In this document: one piece after another, positions 33,991-46,299 of the stretch
How positions within the stretch are numbered: the stretch's first letter is position 1
Layout: each line of letters opens with the position of its first letter
NCBI GenBank assembly: GCA_012295275.1
Contig: CM022679.1
Span: 11,047,169-11,111,168, forward strand
Direction of reading: 5' to 3'
Length of the DNA: 64,000 nt
Origin: Chrysomallon squamiferum
Taxonomy: Eukaryota; Mollusca; Gastropoda; Neomphalida; Peltospiridae
Translations under genes and position numbers: made by a program
Notes under the pieces: generated by a model
Databases searched by the model: none
What the model saw: the letters and a program-made list of their open reading frames with translations, nothing else
Told to the model about the DNA's origin: nothing

Positions 33991-36900
33991 GCAGGAATAT
34001 GAATGATAGTTTTATATATAAAGTACAACGTTATTTATCTATATGACCTTTTAGCTTCTTATTTCAATTTTATCTGTTCATCTTCCTGTTCTATATTATA
34101 TTTATAAATAATTTCTTATTTTTTTATTTATTTATTTATTTATTATATTTTTTTTTTTATATACATCCTGTTATTTTTTATTTAGCATGAATATGAAGTG
34201 AAAATCATTTTTCTAAAGTGACTTCAGTTTTCAAGAATTTTACCTGGTCTGTCACTTTTGGTTGCTATTATAACTGACATTTGCTGTTTTATTAACTGAT
34301 TATAGAATTCTATAAATTGGTTTTTGTGAATTTTTATTGTTGGATATATCAGAATCTTAAAAAAGGTTTATGTGTGTTTGATAAACTGTTTACTGGCTGG
34401 CTGCTTATTTGACTGTAAAATAAACTATTTTATTTTGTATATATTTTTTTTAATTCAGTAAAATGGTGATAAAAGAAGCATAAATTTGCTATTTAGGAAA
34501 TGACAGAGGATTTGCTTTATTTTTTATTTTTTTGAATGCTGATACTAATGAAATCATGGTGTTGCTGGGATTGTACATTTATTGCCCTTTTTTTTTATTT
34601 TTCAAATTAGAAAAGTAAACAGAAACGACATGAAAAGCTACTAAAGCATGTTAAAACATGTAAGATACACTTGTATCTATACATATACTCAAACACACAC
34701 GTATATGCATGAACACACATGTACATACATACAGACAGGTACACATTTTTATACACATTAAGACGTTCATATACAATGTCATGCAAGTATTCATACTATT
34801 AGTGCATGCACATGCATGCACACACAGACACACACACAGACAGACAACATTCACATACACACACTGACACGTTACATCATCAGCAAAGTTAGTTGTCTTC
34901 ATATGAAAGTCATACAGGTGCCAGATGTGAATAAATGTTGCTGTAAAGACATATTTATGATCAGAATAAATATGATTAAAGCTGGGTTTGATACTTTAAT
35001 ACGGTGTTTAACGAGCCAGATAAAGGTGACCCACCCATTCCTGCTATCATTTGGATCTGATTAGGGAAAAACTTTGACTATTATCTTAAGGGAAGAAAAA
35101 TATGAACAGTTTAACTTCCTATTTGTGTGTGTTGGCGGTGTCCACGAGGGTTTCTGCTTAATGAGGAAACAAAATATCTTCTAACTGTTCTCTGAAAAAT
35201 GTTTTTTGTGTCTGCATGCTAGTATGTTTGTTTGAGTGTGTGACTGTGTGTCTGTGTGTGTATTTGGGTGGGTGTGTGTGTGTAGGTGTCGGTGTCAGTT
35301 TATATCTATGTATCAGAGAGACAGAGATACAGACAGTCAGACAGACAGATATAGATACAGATAGATATACGTAAATTTGTTTAAGGATATGAATGTTTAC
35401 ATTTTGGTAGTGGTCGTTGAATTAAATGGAAACCCAGAACATTATGTGGTTATTGGCTGTTGGATAGTAATTACAAGTAATAATAATGATAATAATAATA
35501 CTGATAATACTTCTGTATGGATAGCAGTATTTACCTGGTAAGCCATTGCTGATTTATCTGTAAGAAAGTGTGGTGTGATATTACTGTGATACTAAAAAGA
35601 TTTTGATAAACAGATCTGATTTGAACATTTCCATACACTTATCTACACTGTTGTGAGACAACCTTCCTGCTGACTTCTACTTGTGGTTGTGTATATTTTG
35701 TTGATAAACATTAGACGCTGATAATACTAATCTATAAACACGGTTCATTTGAGGACAAACTGTACTTAAGTACACAAATGTCATTGATCATTTTAATCTT
35801 GGTCAAAAGTTTTCCTCTGAATGTTAATGTTTTTATTTCAATAACAAAAAAACAAAAAGTCTCATCATATTTCCATTGACTAAGTAGCAACCTTTGTTTC
35901 ATTTATTTTTATTTTTACAGTTATAACAGCTTGTGTGTTATTTTGACTATGTCACTCCTGTGTGCATTTTGCATGTGTTACATATTTAATATGTAACTGC
36001 ACTTTTGTTTGACCTCATTGCAAACACAATTGCGATGTGCCACACAGTACTTTTGTTTAAAAAAAATATATCATCTAGACATGAATGAACTGTGACAGGT
36101 GTTTTGTCCATAAACATTTTTGATATTATTGGTTGTCACATTGCAAATAAATAAACAAGTGTCTATACCAATAGAAAGATAACATTGTGAATTTAGGTCA
36201 ATTGTTTTACATTTTATAATACAAAAAAACAAAACAAAAAAAGAAATTATCACGAACGTGGTGTTTTTATTGTCCCTGTGCAATATCTGTGATATTTTCT
36301 CATTGTAACTACAGTTCTTGCCAGCATTCTAAACTGACTGTTGACACAGGTAATTAACAGGTAAAATGGTTACTGTATCAATTACCAACATGTTTGGTCT
36401 GATTATTATTAAATGAACTGGCTCTGCAGACATAAATGTGTTGCCTTGACAAGCAGACATCATAATTATTATGGAAACAGATGGTGCATGCTGGACTGAG
36501 TGAAGATCTGACAACAACAACTGTGCTGTTTGACTGTTAGGTTACAAATGGAATCATTTTTAAATGAATTGTTTTCTTTTTATCAAGGTTAATTATCTCT
36601 TGGGGTCTTCCCAGAAAAGGCTAGATGAAGTTTCTGTTGGTAAATCCTTACATCATGTGGTCAGATCTTTATATATATGAGTTCCAGAATCCAGGACTGA
36701 ACATATTTCAGTCATTTTCACAAACCCCATAGATAAACATGAAAATGTAAATGTATTAAGTTCAGATTTGCATGATGTGTACAAAACTTCTACTCATCAA
36801 CTTGTTGTTCATGGTTAATTAACAAACATTTCCAAATATCAGCTTGAAACTTTACTTGTCTGTTACAGTTGTTAGAGTCAAGTCCATTATAAATGTGAAT

Positions 36901-38813
36901 GAATATAATGGGATTTAAATATTAGCTTGCAGCTTAGTGGAGAAAAAAACCCAACAATACATTCTTTTAAAGATTGTTTACTAACACATTAGCTGATTAT
37001 TACTCATTGTAATGAGCTCTGTCCCATTTTTATTAATTTACACACGTAATTAACTTTGGTGTTATAATACTACTTGTACGACACTACTGTAAGTATTGAT
37101 TTCTTCCTTGAATATATTTAATTAAATTATTATCTTCTTCTGTTACTACTGACACAGTTTAGCATAATTTTACTTAGTATCGGCCCAGTTTAGACAGTGT
37201 CAATTTGCACAGATAGCAGTTAGGTCATCAGTAATCACAAATAAAACTAACTTAAATAGGCTAAGTAAACTGTTTGAGAAGATTTCAGATGTTGTGTATG
37301 GTATGACTTAAATGAAATATATTTCCCATTAATTAAAAATTTTGGAAATAAAACAGCAGAAATATATAATTTAATAGTCCTGATTTTTTTAATCAACAGA
37401 TTATAATTGAATTTTTTTTATGTATTTATTTATTTCATATGTAACAGGAGTTTTTATTTGTTATTTTAATACTTTTTAATAAAATTCTGGTCTAGACTTG
37501 TAAAAGCATGTTTGGACAAATTGAATGACATACTGTAGTAAAAACAAATTTAAAAAAAAAAAAAATAATAAAAAATAATTCATTTTATTTACCTGAAAAT
37601 ATTTCATTGAGAAAGTGTTGTTATTATTCGCCACATGGCACTAGTCCAAGTTTGCACTGTACATGTCACAGTGTATTCCACTGTTGTGATTCTTGCACAC
37701 AGGTGCAAGCAGATTACATGTTGTGTGAAAACTTTACTGTTTACTTTGACCTTTTTTATTATTGTTGTAAGCAGCTTTTCTTAGAGTGATCTTTCTTGGA
37801 AGTTTGTAAATGCATGTATTTCTTATTTTTTTATTATTATTTTTTTTTTTTTTCCTCTTTTTCAATTATTCTTTTTTTTTTTTTTTTTTTTTTTTCTTTC
37901 TGTCTTCTCTAATACTGTAGGATTTAAATCAAACAATATGTCTGTTTTATCTGCAATAGACTGGAAAATAGTTTTGTTGTTGCTATTTATGTTTTGCTTA
38001 TGGCAGTTTTTTTTTTTGTTGTTGTTTTGTTGTTTTTTTTATTTTGGGATTTCTTTAGATATTAACAAACCTGTTAAATTTTTTTTTAAATTTAAATGTT
38101 TTAAATCAGTTAAGCCTAAAAGGAAGAAAAATAGATAGATAGATAGATAGATAACATATTTATATAGAGCAAAATTGACAATAACTTTTAATCCAATATG
38201 AAATAGCAAGATAAGCAGAACCATTTCTAAGAAAATGTATAGTGTATGATGTGTGTATAAAAAAAAATGACAGATGTAATATTATATCATGCATTTGGCA
38301 GCAAACCACCTGTTTCTGGGGTCAAGGATGCTTAGTCTAACATGTCTACACCAAAAAGAAGAAGAAAAAATAAACACCAAAAAAAACAGCAACAAAAATA
38401 ATTTTCAGTGTGATGCAGTAATAAGCAGATGTTCGTTTACACAGTGTATGATGAATTGGTGTAACCTACTTTTTGTTATTGTTTGTTCTGCACTCAGCAC
38501 TTGCTTTTGTGGATGGGAAAAATGGGCTGATTTCAGTCTCCAGTTTCATCTTTCATTCAGCATCCACTTTTTGGTTATTTTTATATGACACAGGTCAGGA
38601 AAGACGAGATGATAATGAGAGAATTTCCTGTGCACTGTAATACAAATATATATACACATACTGTGTGTGTAGTAAACAGTGTAACACTATTCTAGATATA
38701 ACTCCTTGAAAAGACCTTGATCCTACAGCCTAAATGTGTTTGTTTGTGTGGTTGTGTGTGTGCGTGTGCATGATTTCATTCATGTGTGCAATGTACATCT
38801 CTGGATGTAAGAG

Positions 38814-38815
<2 letters not shown>
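33991..38815. other. AT-rich non-coding stretch
   Basis: I see no gene. It contains TTTA repeats at 34,120-34,145, ACAT/CA-rich sequence at 34,690-34,870, TG/CAGA-type repeats at 35,225-35,365, T-rich tracts at 37,840-37,895 and a short (ATAG)n at 38,131-38,153. Short open frames here are unrecognised. Confidence 0.75.

Positions 38816-38816
<1 letters not shown>

Positions 38817-38890
<74 letters not shown>
38817..38890. repeat. (TG)n microsatellite, 74 bp
   Basis: A perfect TG array followed by degenerate GTGTGGGTGTATGTA sequence to about 38,925. Confidence 0.97.
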
Positions 38891-38893
<3 letters not shown>

Positions 38894-41800
38894 GTGTGTG
38901 GGTGTATGTATGTGTAGGTGGGTGTTAATATTTGTCTAAATTGTTAAACTGTAATCAAGAAGTTGAAAATATTTACAGAATACTGTTTTAGGTTTTGGTG
39001 ATATTTTTGATGTCATCAGATTCATAGTCATGCCTGAAAACAGTTGTTGTAATCGTAAGAACAAACTGTGTAATGATCATTTAATGCTTTTGCTTTTGTA
39101 TTTGTTTGCAAGCTTTTAATATCTGTGTGAATAATGCAGGCAAAAAATTAATGTAAAATTTTTAATCCACATATAATTATTATTTGTAAGTGACATCAGA
39201 TAACCACATCTAAATCATGAAAAAGTGCATCATGAACGTAAAGTGCACATCTTCAAATTGTGTCAGTAAATGTTTTTGTGTTGTAATTTTGTATTATTTC
39301 AATCAATTTTATTAATAGGACACCATATAGGTTTTAATTGTATACATCTGAATATCAGTGCAAATGTACCAGAATGCCATCTTGTTTAGTTTACTTTGTC
39401 AGGACAACCTGTCTTTTGCATCCTGTTATTGTAACCTTTTTCTACCTTTATGTAAATATTTGTTTTATGAATTTTAGGCAATGAATTTTGAAACATTTCT
39501 GAAGGTGGCCATTAATGCACAGAATTTGTCATCTTTAAATAACATTTTTATTGTTGTTAATAAAATATAAACATAACTTAAAGATGACACCTTTAATATT
39601 AATAATTGCATTATTTGGATCTGTTTTTTATTGTCTTGTTCCAGTAACATACTTTAAAAAAAAAAAAAATTAACTTTTTCCTTTTCTTTTACTTTGCTGA
39701 AAGAAAATTGGTGTCATTTGATGTTGCAAGTCAATTGGTGACAAAAACAAAGAAGGTTTTTTCAAACAGATGGTTCTGGGTGGTGTTTAGAAAGCATGGG
39801 AATGTTGTTGTTGTTGTTAAAAATGGCTGTACATCCCATTGATGGATTCACAAAACATTTAGCTGCGTGAAAGCCACCTTCCTGAGAATTCTGTGTGAAT
39901 GACATCGTAGCTGTGAAAAACACAAGCACTAACATTCTATACTTCATCTATTGTCAGTGCAGACAATGGAACACAAGAGGTGGTCATGAAAACTAAGCGC
40001 CTGGTGGTGGGGAGACTACAAGTGCTGTCGACATCACACCTAGAAAGGAGGAGTGGAGATACGTTATTATGAAACTGGGTCAGCCCTCAAGTACTCTCTT
40101 AGAACACAAAAGAAAAAAAAAATCTCAAGTGCACTTGCTTTTTGTCTCCATTTTATTTTTCACCATAGGAGTTTTTTTTTTTTGTTAGTAACAGCTCTTT
40201 CATAACCTTCATTTAATTACGTTTTTTTATTTATTTGTGGTTTTAGGTAACGTTTATCTCTTGTCTCATTCATGATTTTCTGTATCACTTTTCATTGTGT
40301 TTTTTTTTTTTTATATATATATATATATATATATATCTTTACATTTTTTCTATTTTTAATTTTGTTAAGGTTTCTAAGGTAAATTGAAGCTGTTTGAAAA
40401 AAAGACAATACTTTAATATCATTTTCATTCTAGGTTATGTTACTGATATCGGAAACAATTTTTTTTCTTCTTCTTATTCAAAGTCTTGCAAGGTATCAAG
40501 TAGGGCTAATGTATGCTAGCTTTACACTGAGATGAAACAGGCTATCCTACAAGGATTTAGCCAGTCTTAGCTACTCGTTTTGACAGTAGGAACAATATTG
40601 TAGAATATCATTGTATGGAGGTTGTCATCTTACATTAACAGCTGTATTTAGATCAAATTACTTCATGAAACAAAGGAAAACCAGCATAATATTTGATATG
40701 ACTTTATCTTTTCCCCTTAATACAGTCATCAAACCTGTAGAGAAAAGACTGAATAAGTATCTGATGTTCATCCAGAACATGATGACTGTTTTCATCCCAT
40801 TTCAGCAGAACCATCAATCTAATTAGCAATGTAAGCAGTGCAGTCTTAAAGCATGGGCACACTTTGCAGTTGTTCTGGGGCCCTTGCAATCCATGTATAC
40901 TATAGCATGAAGTCAGTAAATTTGATGTGGTTATATAGAAGCTGTCCTAGTGGACTGATTTTCCAGGAGGTCTGTAACGTAAAAAAAAAGCTCTAAATCT
41001 AGACCACATTTGATGTTCCTGTATAAAAGTGCAGCTAAAAGAATCCTTGATCTTTTGTGGTAGTGTTTTTTTCTGGCTTGACTTGGAAGAGACTGACACT
41101 TGTAAAAGTCTAATCGTCTATGCAGTGGTTGGATAAACATGAGGGGTGTCAGTAGTCGCACATTCTGTTCCTTTCCTTGACATTTCACAAACTCAATACC
41201 CACCAGCCTTACACATGATGACAGCAGCACTGAGAACTTCTTACAAGTTCTTTTCTCATCCATTGTTCACAGATTAGGGTCATGTCTTGAAGAAATTATA
41301 CCAAAAAATATATAAGAAAAGAAAAGAAAATATAACACATGTACGTACACATTATTTTACATGTATTGCATGTTCAGAAAATACAGCTGGATGTTACAAA
41401 TAATCTAAGTAAGTTATAATCATATAAATGAAATATCACTTTATATACATTCACATACTCGTGTGTGCTTGTGAAGTTTAATTGTTTTAGAATGATCAGG
41501 TTATTTCTAATATGCTACACATTAAACATGTAAAAAAAAAAATATGTGACATTTGCATGCAGGAAAATATATTTTGGTAAGTACAATGAGGATATTCCTA
41601 ATGCTACATAAATTATAATACTTATTAAAAACATAATAAAATTTAAAAGTGATATGTAACAATGTGATCAAAATAAAATATTCTTAAGTTTTTCTGACAT
41701 ACTGCAGATAATGTTCTATGACATTTACAATTTATTGTTGTGACATTGTATATCTAAACAATTGTCTAAATTGAAAATAACCATTTCCCCAGCATTACAG

Positions 41801-42302
41801 CAATAATACTTTAGAAAGCGTTAAATGATAAATGATTAGAAAAGATAAAGTTAATTAATTCTGAAGATTCTTTATGTCTTGCAATGGCTTCAGTCATCAG
41901 CAATGTCTTGGAGTGACTCTAATCTGTAAGCATTTCAATCATTCATAATGTAGGAAGTGTTGTATTCTCAGATATTTTATAAACTTCTTTACCCACTGCA
42001 AGATAGTGATTTCAGTTTTATAATTTTAAATATAATCTTTGCTGGCAAAAACAATACTCTCTTAATCAAATAGATTTCATATTTGTCTGATTCTTGTGCA
42101 TGCAGTTTTGGAAACCCTGATTTTTAGCCATGCTGAGTTTGTATATTTAATTAAATGGTAAATTTTGATAAAATAATGACATTATCTTACAGCTTCCCTG
42201 ATAATAAAAACTAGCAGACAATGGAAGTTGCTACATCAGTAAGAACTGAAATGAAAGTAGTATGTTCAGTTTTTCATCTTCCTTAGAAAACAAGTTGTTA
42301 AA
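38891..42302. other. AT-rich non-coding stretch with unassigned complex blocks
   Basis: I see no recognisable gene. Blocks of higher complexity at 39,770-40,110 and 40,600-41,280 lack simple repeats. The second includes a 110-codon minus-strand frame (40,931-41,263) and a 71-codon plus-strand frame (40,611-40,826) with no domain I recognise. They may be remnants of an old transposon, but nothing proves it. A (TA)n run lies at 40,313-40,336. Confidence 0.65.
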
Positions 42303-42399
42303 TACAGACAGAAAAAATAAAAACTGTCAATGGAAACTCTAATGAGGATTGATCCTGTGACCAGTTATCCCTCATGCTAGTCCTCTATTACACAGCTAC
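42303..42399 (-). mobile_element. tRNA-like head of a degenerate SINE, minus strand
   Basis: On the minus strand TAGCTGTGTAATAGAGG (A-box-like) is followed by GGTCACAGGATCAATCC (B-box-like, 42,346-42,362). A CCATTG...TATTTTTTC block follows, in the same order as the mollusc tRNA-derived SINE. The 3' part is lost. The match is from memory and the copy is well decayed. Confidence 0.42.
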
Positions 42400-42489
42400 A
42401 TTCCATTCTCTTGATTTGATACCCCCCAAAATTATCCATTCTGAAGAATTAAGAAATACATTGCAGTATTAAGTCAATATGTCAAAAGG

Positions 42490-42570
42490 GTCTGGAAATA
42501 GCTGGTATAAAGATTTGATCCAAAAACCTAGAGGATGACATCTTAAATCATCAAATGCTAAGTTATCATT
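42490..42570 (-). mobile_element. Possible second, weaker SINE head, minus strand
   Basis: The minus strand has GGTTTTTGGATCAAATC followed within 15 bases by CCAGCTATTTCCAG, reminiscent of the B box and GGCTATTT-GTTCCAG block of the same SINE. The match is poor, so this may be coincidence. Confidence 0.2.
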
Positions 42571-42769
42571 TCTGTATTCATATATGCAGCTTCACATAGA
42601 GTACAGGTTAAATAATTTATACAATTTATTAATAATTCTGACTTGAACCTTTTCTGTGGGTTTTCCCTTCACTGTTTATGTGTGTGCTGATATTTTAAGA
42701 CAGCTGTTAATGCATAATTTTAATAAAATGCCTGACAAATGTGACAGTCTCAAGAAGAAATCAAATAAC

Positions 42770-42912
42770 AGAGGTCATCACAGGCATACCTCTCACCTGT
42801 CCAGCTCAGGTATGCTGTAATCACAGGTGTAGATCAAACTTGACCTAGATGCTGCACCGAGGTCATTCGTTTACCTGTGGAGGACAGGTGTGTCAAGCAG
42901 GTATACAGTGTT
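42770..42912. promoter_or_regulatory. E-box and nuclear-receptor half-site cluster
   Basis: Within 140 bp lie CACCTG (42,794), CAGGTG (42,824 and 42,885), the variants ACCTGT (42,873) and CAGGTA (42,898), AGGTCA (42,772 and 42,860) and TGACCT (42,841). The last two half-sites form an everted pair with a 13-base spacer. CACCTG boxes are bound by Snail/ZEB and E-proteins, and AGGTCA by nuclear receptors. The density far exceeds the local background; function is inferred. Confidence 0.45.
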
Positions 42913-42998
42913 GTACCAGGGAAAATATTTGAAAAATGTGCCTCAAGATATTGCACCTCAACTGGCTCACATTTCTCTGTGTGTGTTTTTCTTCGTAG

Positions 42999-43046
42999 GA
43001 CAGTGGTAAAAAGGCCTGGGCATACATGAAAACAAAAATACTATAA
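42999..43046 (+). other. Possible exon start after a splice-acceptor-like site
   Basis: A TGTGTTTTTCTTCGTAG tract ends at 42,998 and is followed by a short open segment (DSGKKAWAYMKTKIL, then stop at 43,044-43,046). It could be a last coding exon or nothing. I recognise no protein. Confidence 0.12.
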
Positions 43047-43529
43047 CAGAAGAGAGATCAGTGACCGGTGGATGATGATGACCAGATGTTTCACTTATTA
43101 ATAAGTTAATTAATTTTGTACAGAGACGATGTTGTCTCTGCCTTGCCTTGCCTTGGCTTGTAATGCCTGCTGTCCTGTGTTTTTCTAATCTGACAGGTAG
43201 GACTAAGCAAAGATTATCTAGTTCATTATATTTAGTTAAGTTGTTTACTCTGTGTTAAGCTGATAAACACCATGTAACAGAGGGGAGATGATTAGCCCAC
43301 CTCTGTTTGCTTTCCTGAATTTCTCATTTTGACTATAAATTTGATCATTGTTTTATATACATGTAAATTTTTTTTATTTTTTATTTTTTTAAATAGAAAA
43401 ATCAGTGCTGAATAGTTCATTATAATCTGTTCTGATGGTTAAAGTGTTAAAGAGAAGTTTGTTTTCTTTCTTAGATGTGACCTGCAAATTAGGCTGGGAA
43501 TTATCTTAGAAATGATAAACATGCTGATC
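43047..43529. other. AT-rich non-coding stretch
   Basis: I see no gene. A short GCCTT repeat (CTTGCCTTGCCTTGGCTTG) lies near 43,142-43,160. Confidence 0.75.
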
Positions 43530-43915
43530 TGGTGATTAGCAGAGGGCAAGAGTGATAAGAAGCGACGACTTACGCGAGATCGATGTGGACAAATAGTTTG
43601 AAGAAGAGAAAGATTTGCACGCTAAATCCTCTCTAAACGTTCCAGCAGGTTGTATTTTCTTACAAATTAGGAGGTCAATCACTTCGCTGCTTATCCTGGG
43701 AAAAAGAAACATGTCTGAAAATTTGCACTTGAAATGCAAGACGTTCAATAGCCGTGTGTTTACACACAGATTACCATCCGTCAACTTGTGTGTACCTTTT
43801 ACGTAATTAATTTGTTTGACAACAGATAACCGTAGGCTGATGGTAAATAATTCAACGATAATGCATTTAATATCACCTTGATCATGTAAACAGCATGGCG
43901 CAGAAATATGTTTTG
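43530..43915. promoter_or_regulatory. CpG-rich high-complexity island, candidate enhancer
   Basis: About 385 bp with dense CpG at 43,561-43,585 and scattered CpG thereafter, without repeats. It includes GTGTTTACA (forkhead-like) near 43,757, TAATTAATTT near 43,804 and TGATCATGTAAACA near 43,880. Open frames on both strands (63 and 82 codons) are unrecognised. Composition and motif content suggest a regulatory element. Confidence 0.4.
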
Positions 43916-44139
43916 TATGTGTAAGGGGGGGGGGCGAGGTTTTTTTTTTAAAACAATTTAATGATTGTTTACTTTTGTAAATTTTTTTTATTTAATGCTT
44001 GTTTTCTAGATATGCTGAAACGTATGTTTCAAAATAATAATGAAATATCGTTCTCTAAGTTCTTACATCACAAACAGAAACCAAAAAACTTTTATATTCA
44101 AACATAATGAGAGGTATGAAATAAATGTTCATTCATTCA

Positions 44140-44185
<46 letters not shown>

Positions 44186-45033
44186 TTCTCTGTTTCTCTC
44201 TCTCTGTTTCTCTCTCTTTCTCAAACAAACATATATATACACTTACTGTTCTTTTTTCAGTGGCAGTTTCAGTTTAAACATTTCCATGATGTTAAACTAT
44301 TTTAGTTTTCTTTTTTCCTCCATTTACACATGTCAAGCATTTGATTATTTACTGCTTCAGTTGGCAAAAATAATTTTATCTTTCTTATTTATTGTAATTT
44401 TGTTTCAAAATCAATTCTAAAGACTTTTTTTTTTCCTTTTTTAACTAAACAATAAATTACAGCTTGTTTGAACTTTCTTTGAGTTTTGTCCGAAATGTTT
44501 GATCATCTCCTTTTTCTGTGATTATTTCTAAATGTCATAGGACTGGCACCAATCCAAAGGTCAAACACTAACCTACTAACTGTAATATTTTAAAACTATA
44601 AGAATAACATTTACCATTTCAGTCATTTACCACACAATGTTAGCCTAATAGTTCCTGTATATACTTCTAAAATATTCCATATTTAATAAATATCTTTTCC
44701 AGTTATTATGGTTAACATTTTTTTAATTTAATGCTTGCCAAAAAAATTAAATAAAAAAAATTAAAGCAAAAAGCTCTCCTACTGTTTAACTTTTTGTCAC
44801 ACTAACACAACAATGGTTTGCATTCCTTAATCTTTTTTTTTTTTTCTTCTTTTTTTTTCTTTTATTTAACTGAAATGTGTTTCACAAGTCTCTTATTTCC
44901 AGCAAAGTGGATTCCATATATTTATATTACTGCTACTAATATATTATGTTTTTGAGGCCTATCTTATTTTCACTAAAGGGTATACAACAAGTAGAAGCTA
45001 TTTCTGCTGATGTGTATGCTATATATTCTGAAC
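43916..45033. other. AT-rich non-coding stretch
   Basis: I see no gene. A G8 run lies near 43,926 and a (CT)n array at 44,143-44,221. The 126-codon frame at 44,040-44,420 passes through the CT array and is not recognised. Confidence 0.75.
44143..44221. repeat. (CT)n microsatellite, degenerate at its right end
   Basis: A pure CT array to about 44,176, then TTTCTC/GTTTCTC variants. Confidence 0.95.
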
Positions 45034-45590
45034 TGGATTTCAGAGGTATATTCTTTTTTTTCTTGAAGTGGATTTCAGAGGTATATTCTATTTTTCTTGA
45101 AGTGGATTTCAGAGGTATATTCTTTTTTTTCTTGAAGTGGATTTCAGAGGTATATTCTATTTTTCTTGAAGTGGATTTCAGACGTATATGTTATTCTAAA
45201 GAAGTGGATTTCAGAGGTGTAAGCTTTCATAACCTGTATCATATTAACATCAGTGTCATTTTCAGAAGATACTACATACATATTCCAGAACTGTAGAGAT
45301 GCTTTCAAGGATTACATGATGGTTCTAAATACAACCATTCCTTCTTGATACTAAAGATATGCAATTGTGTTTGTACATTTTGGCTCTAAAAACATGTATT
45401 ACAGAGATATAAATTGATTCTAAAGGCTTCAACTTCAGAACAATATAAAGATAGGCATTCCAGAGATGGACATTAGTTCTAGAGATATGCATTCCTGAAA
45501 TGTATATTGATTCTAGAGAGATGCATTCCATATGTGTATGTGATTTCTACAGATATACAGTGCCGAGGTGTATGTTGTTTCACAGATAAC
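45034..45590 (+). repeat. 34-bp minisatellite decaying over about 550 bp
   Basis: Units begin TGGATTTCAGAGGTATATTC at 45,034, 45,069, 45,103, 45,138, 45,172 and 45,205. Spacings are 35, 34, 35, 34 and 33, and alternate T8 and TA-T5 versions show a duplicated dimer. Further right, diverged units with the theme ATTCCAGAGATG...ATTGATTCTAGAGATATGC start at 45,457, 45,491, 45,525 and 45,559, exactly 34 bp apart. The whole block is therefore one old array with a recently homogenised left end. The frames through it (44,946-45,296 plus; 45,325-45,531 minus) are repeat by-products. Confidence 0.85.
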
Positions 45591-46299
45591 AGAGACAACT
45601 GGCAGACAAAGTATGATATTGAATGACCAGCTAGTGCCTGTTGGCTGAATCAATGTCTATGGTTATTCAGTTTAAAAAACAAAAGAAAATTTGCATTGTT
45701 TCTTCACATCTGACTGCAATGTTACATCTACTGGACAACATACATACATATACAGGTAGCCAAGTGTTGCATGGATTAAATGATTCTTTGGCAGCAGTGG
45801 TGATGAGTAATCTTCAGTGCATTTGTTACATGTCTTGTGTCACTTATTGCTCATCATTGCAGCTGAGATGGATTCTGAAATGTGGATATTTTTTTATTTT
45901 GTGTCTTTAAAGTTATTCTAAGGAAGGTCTGTGGTTTTGGGAGGGTATTCTTTTTGGTAATCTTTTGAATTTTTTTGTTATTGACATTTTATTTTACAGT
46001 CTCTGCTGTTATAATAGAATAAGAAAATAAAGAATTAAAAGTTATTTTTGCTGGCTTTTTTAATTTCTGTTGAGATTGTTGTTGAGTGAAATTTAACAAA
46101 TCATCACAATAATATTTCCATTATCAAGGTATTTATACAAATTTATTGTTCATTTATCTGTATATCTGAAGCTCTCTTATTTATTATCATTTATATTTTA
46201 AATTCAGTTTAGTTAGTTTCTGCTTGTTTTAAGCATTTTTTAATTTATTACAATTAACAAATGCAATTGTAATTAAATTATCTGGTTTCTGTGGGGTAC
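45591..46299. other. AT-rich non-coding stretch
   Basis: I see no gene. The 89-codon frame at 45,641-45,910 is unrecognised. Confidence 0.75.

Noticed and set aside
35436-35470. Possible reverse SINE tail (GGCTGTTGGAT)
   Set aside because: Only one short block matches and the neighbouring blocks are absent.
38690-38735. GGCTGTAGGATCAAGG on the minus strand resembling a SINE B box
   Set aside because: No A box or downstream SINE block is recognisable around it.
44946-45296. 116-codon frame with repeated WISEVYSIFLEVDFRG-like units
   Set aside because: It is the translation of the 34-bp minisatellite.
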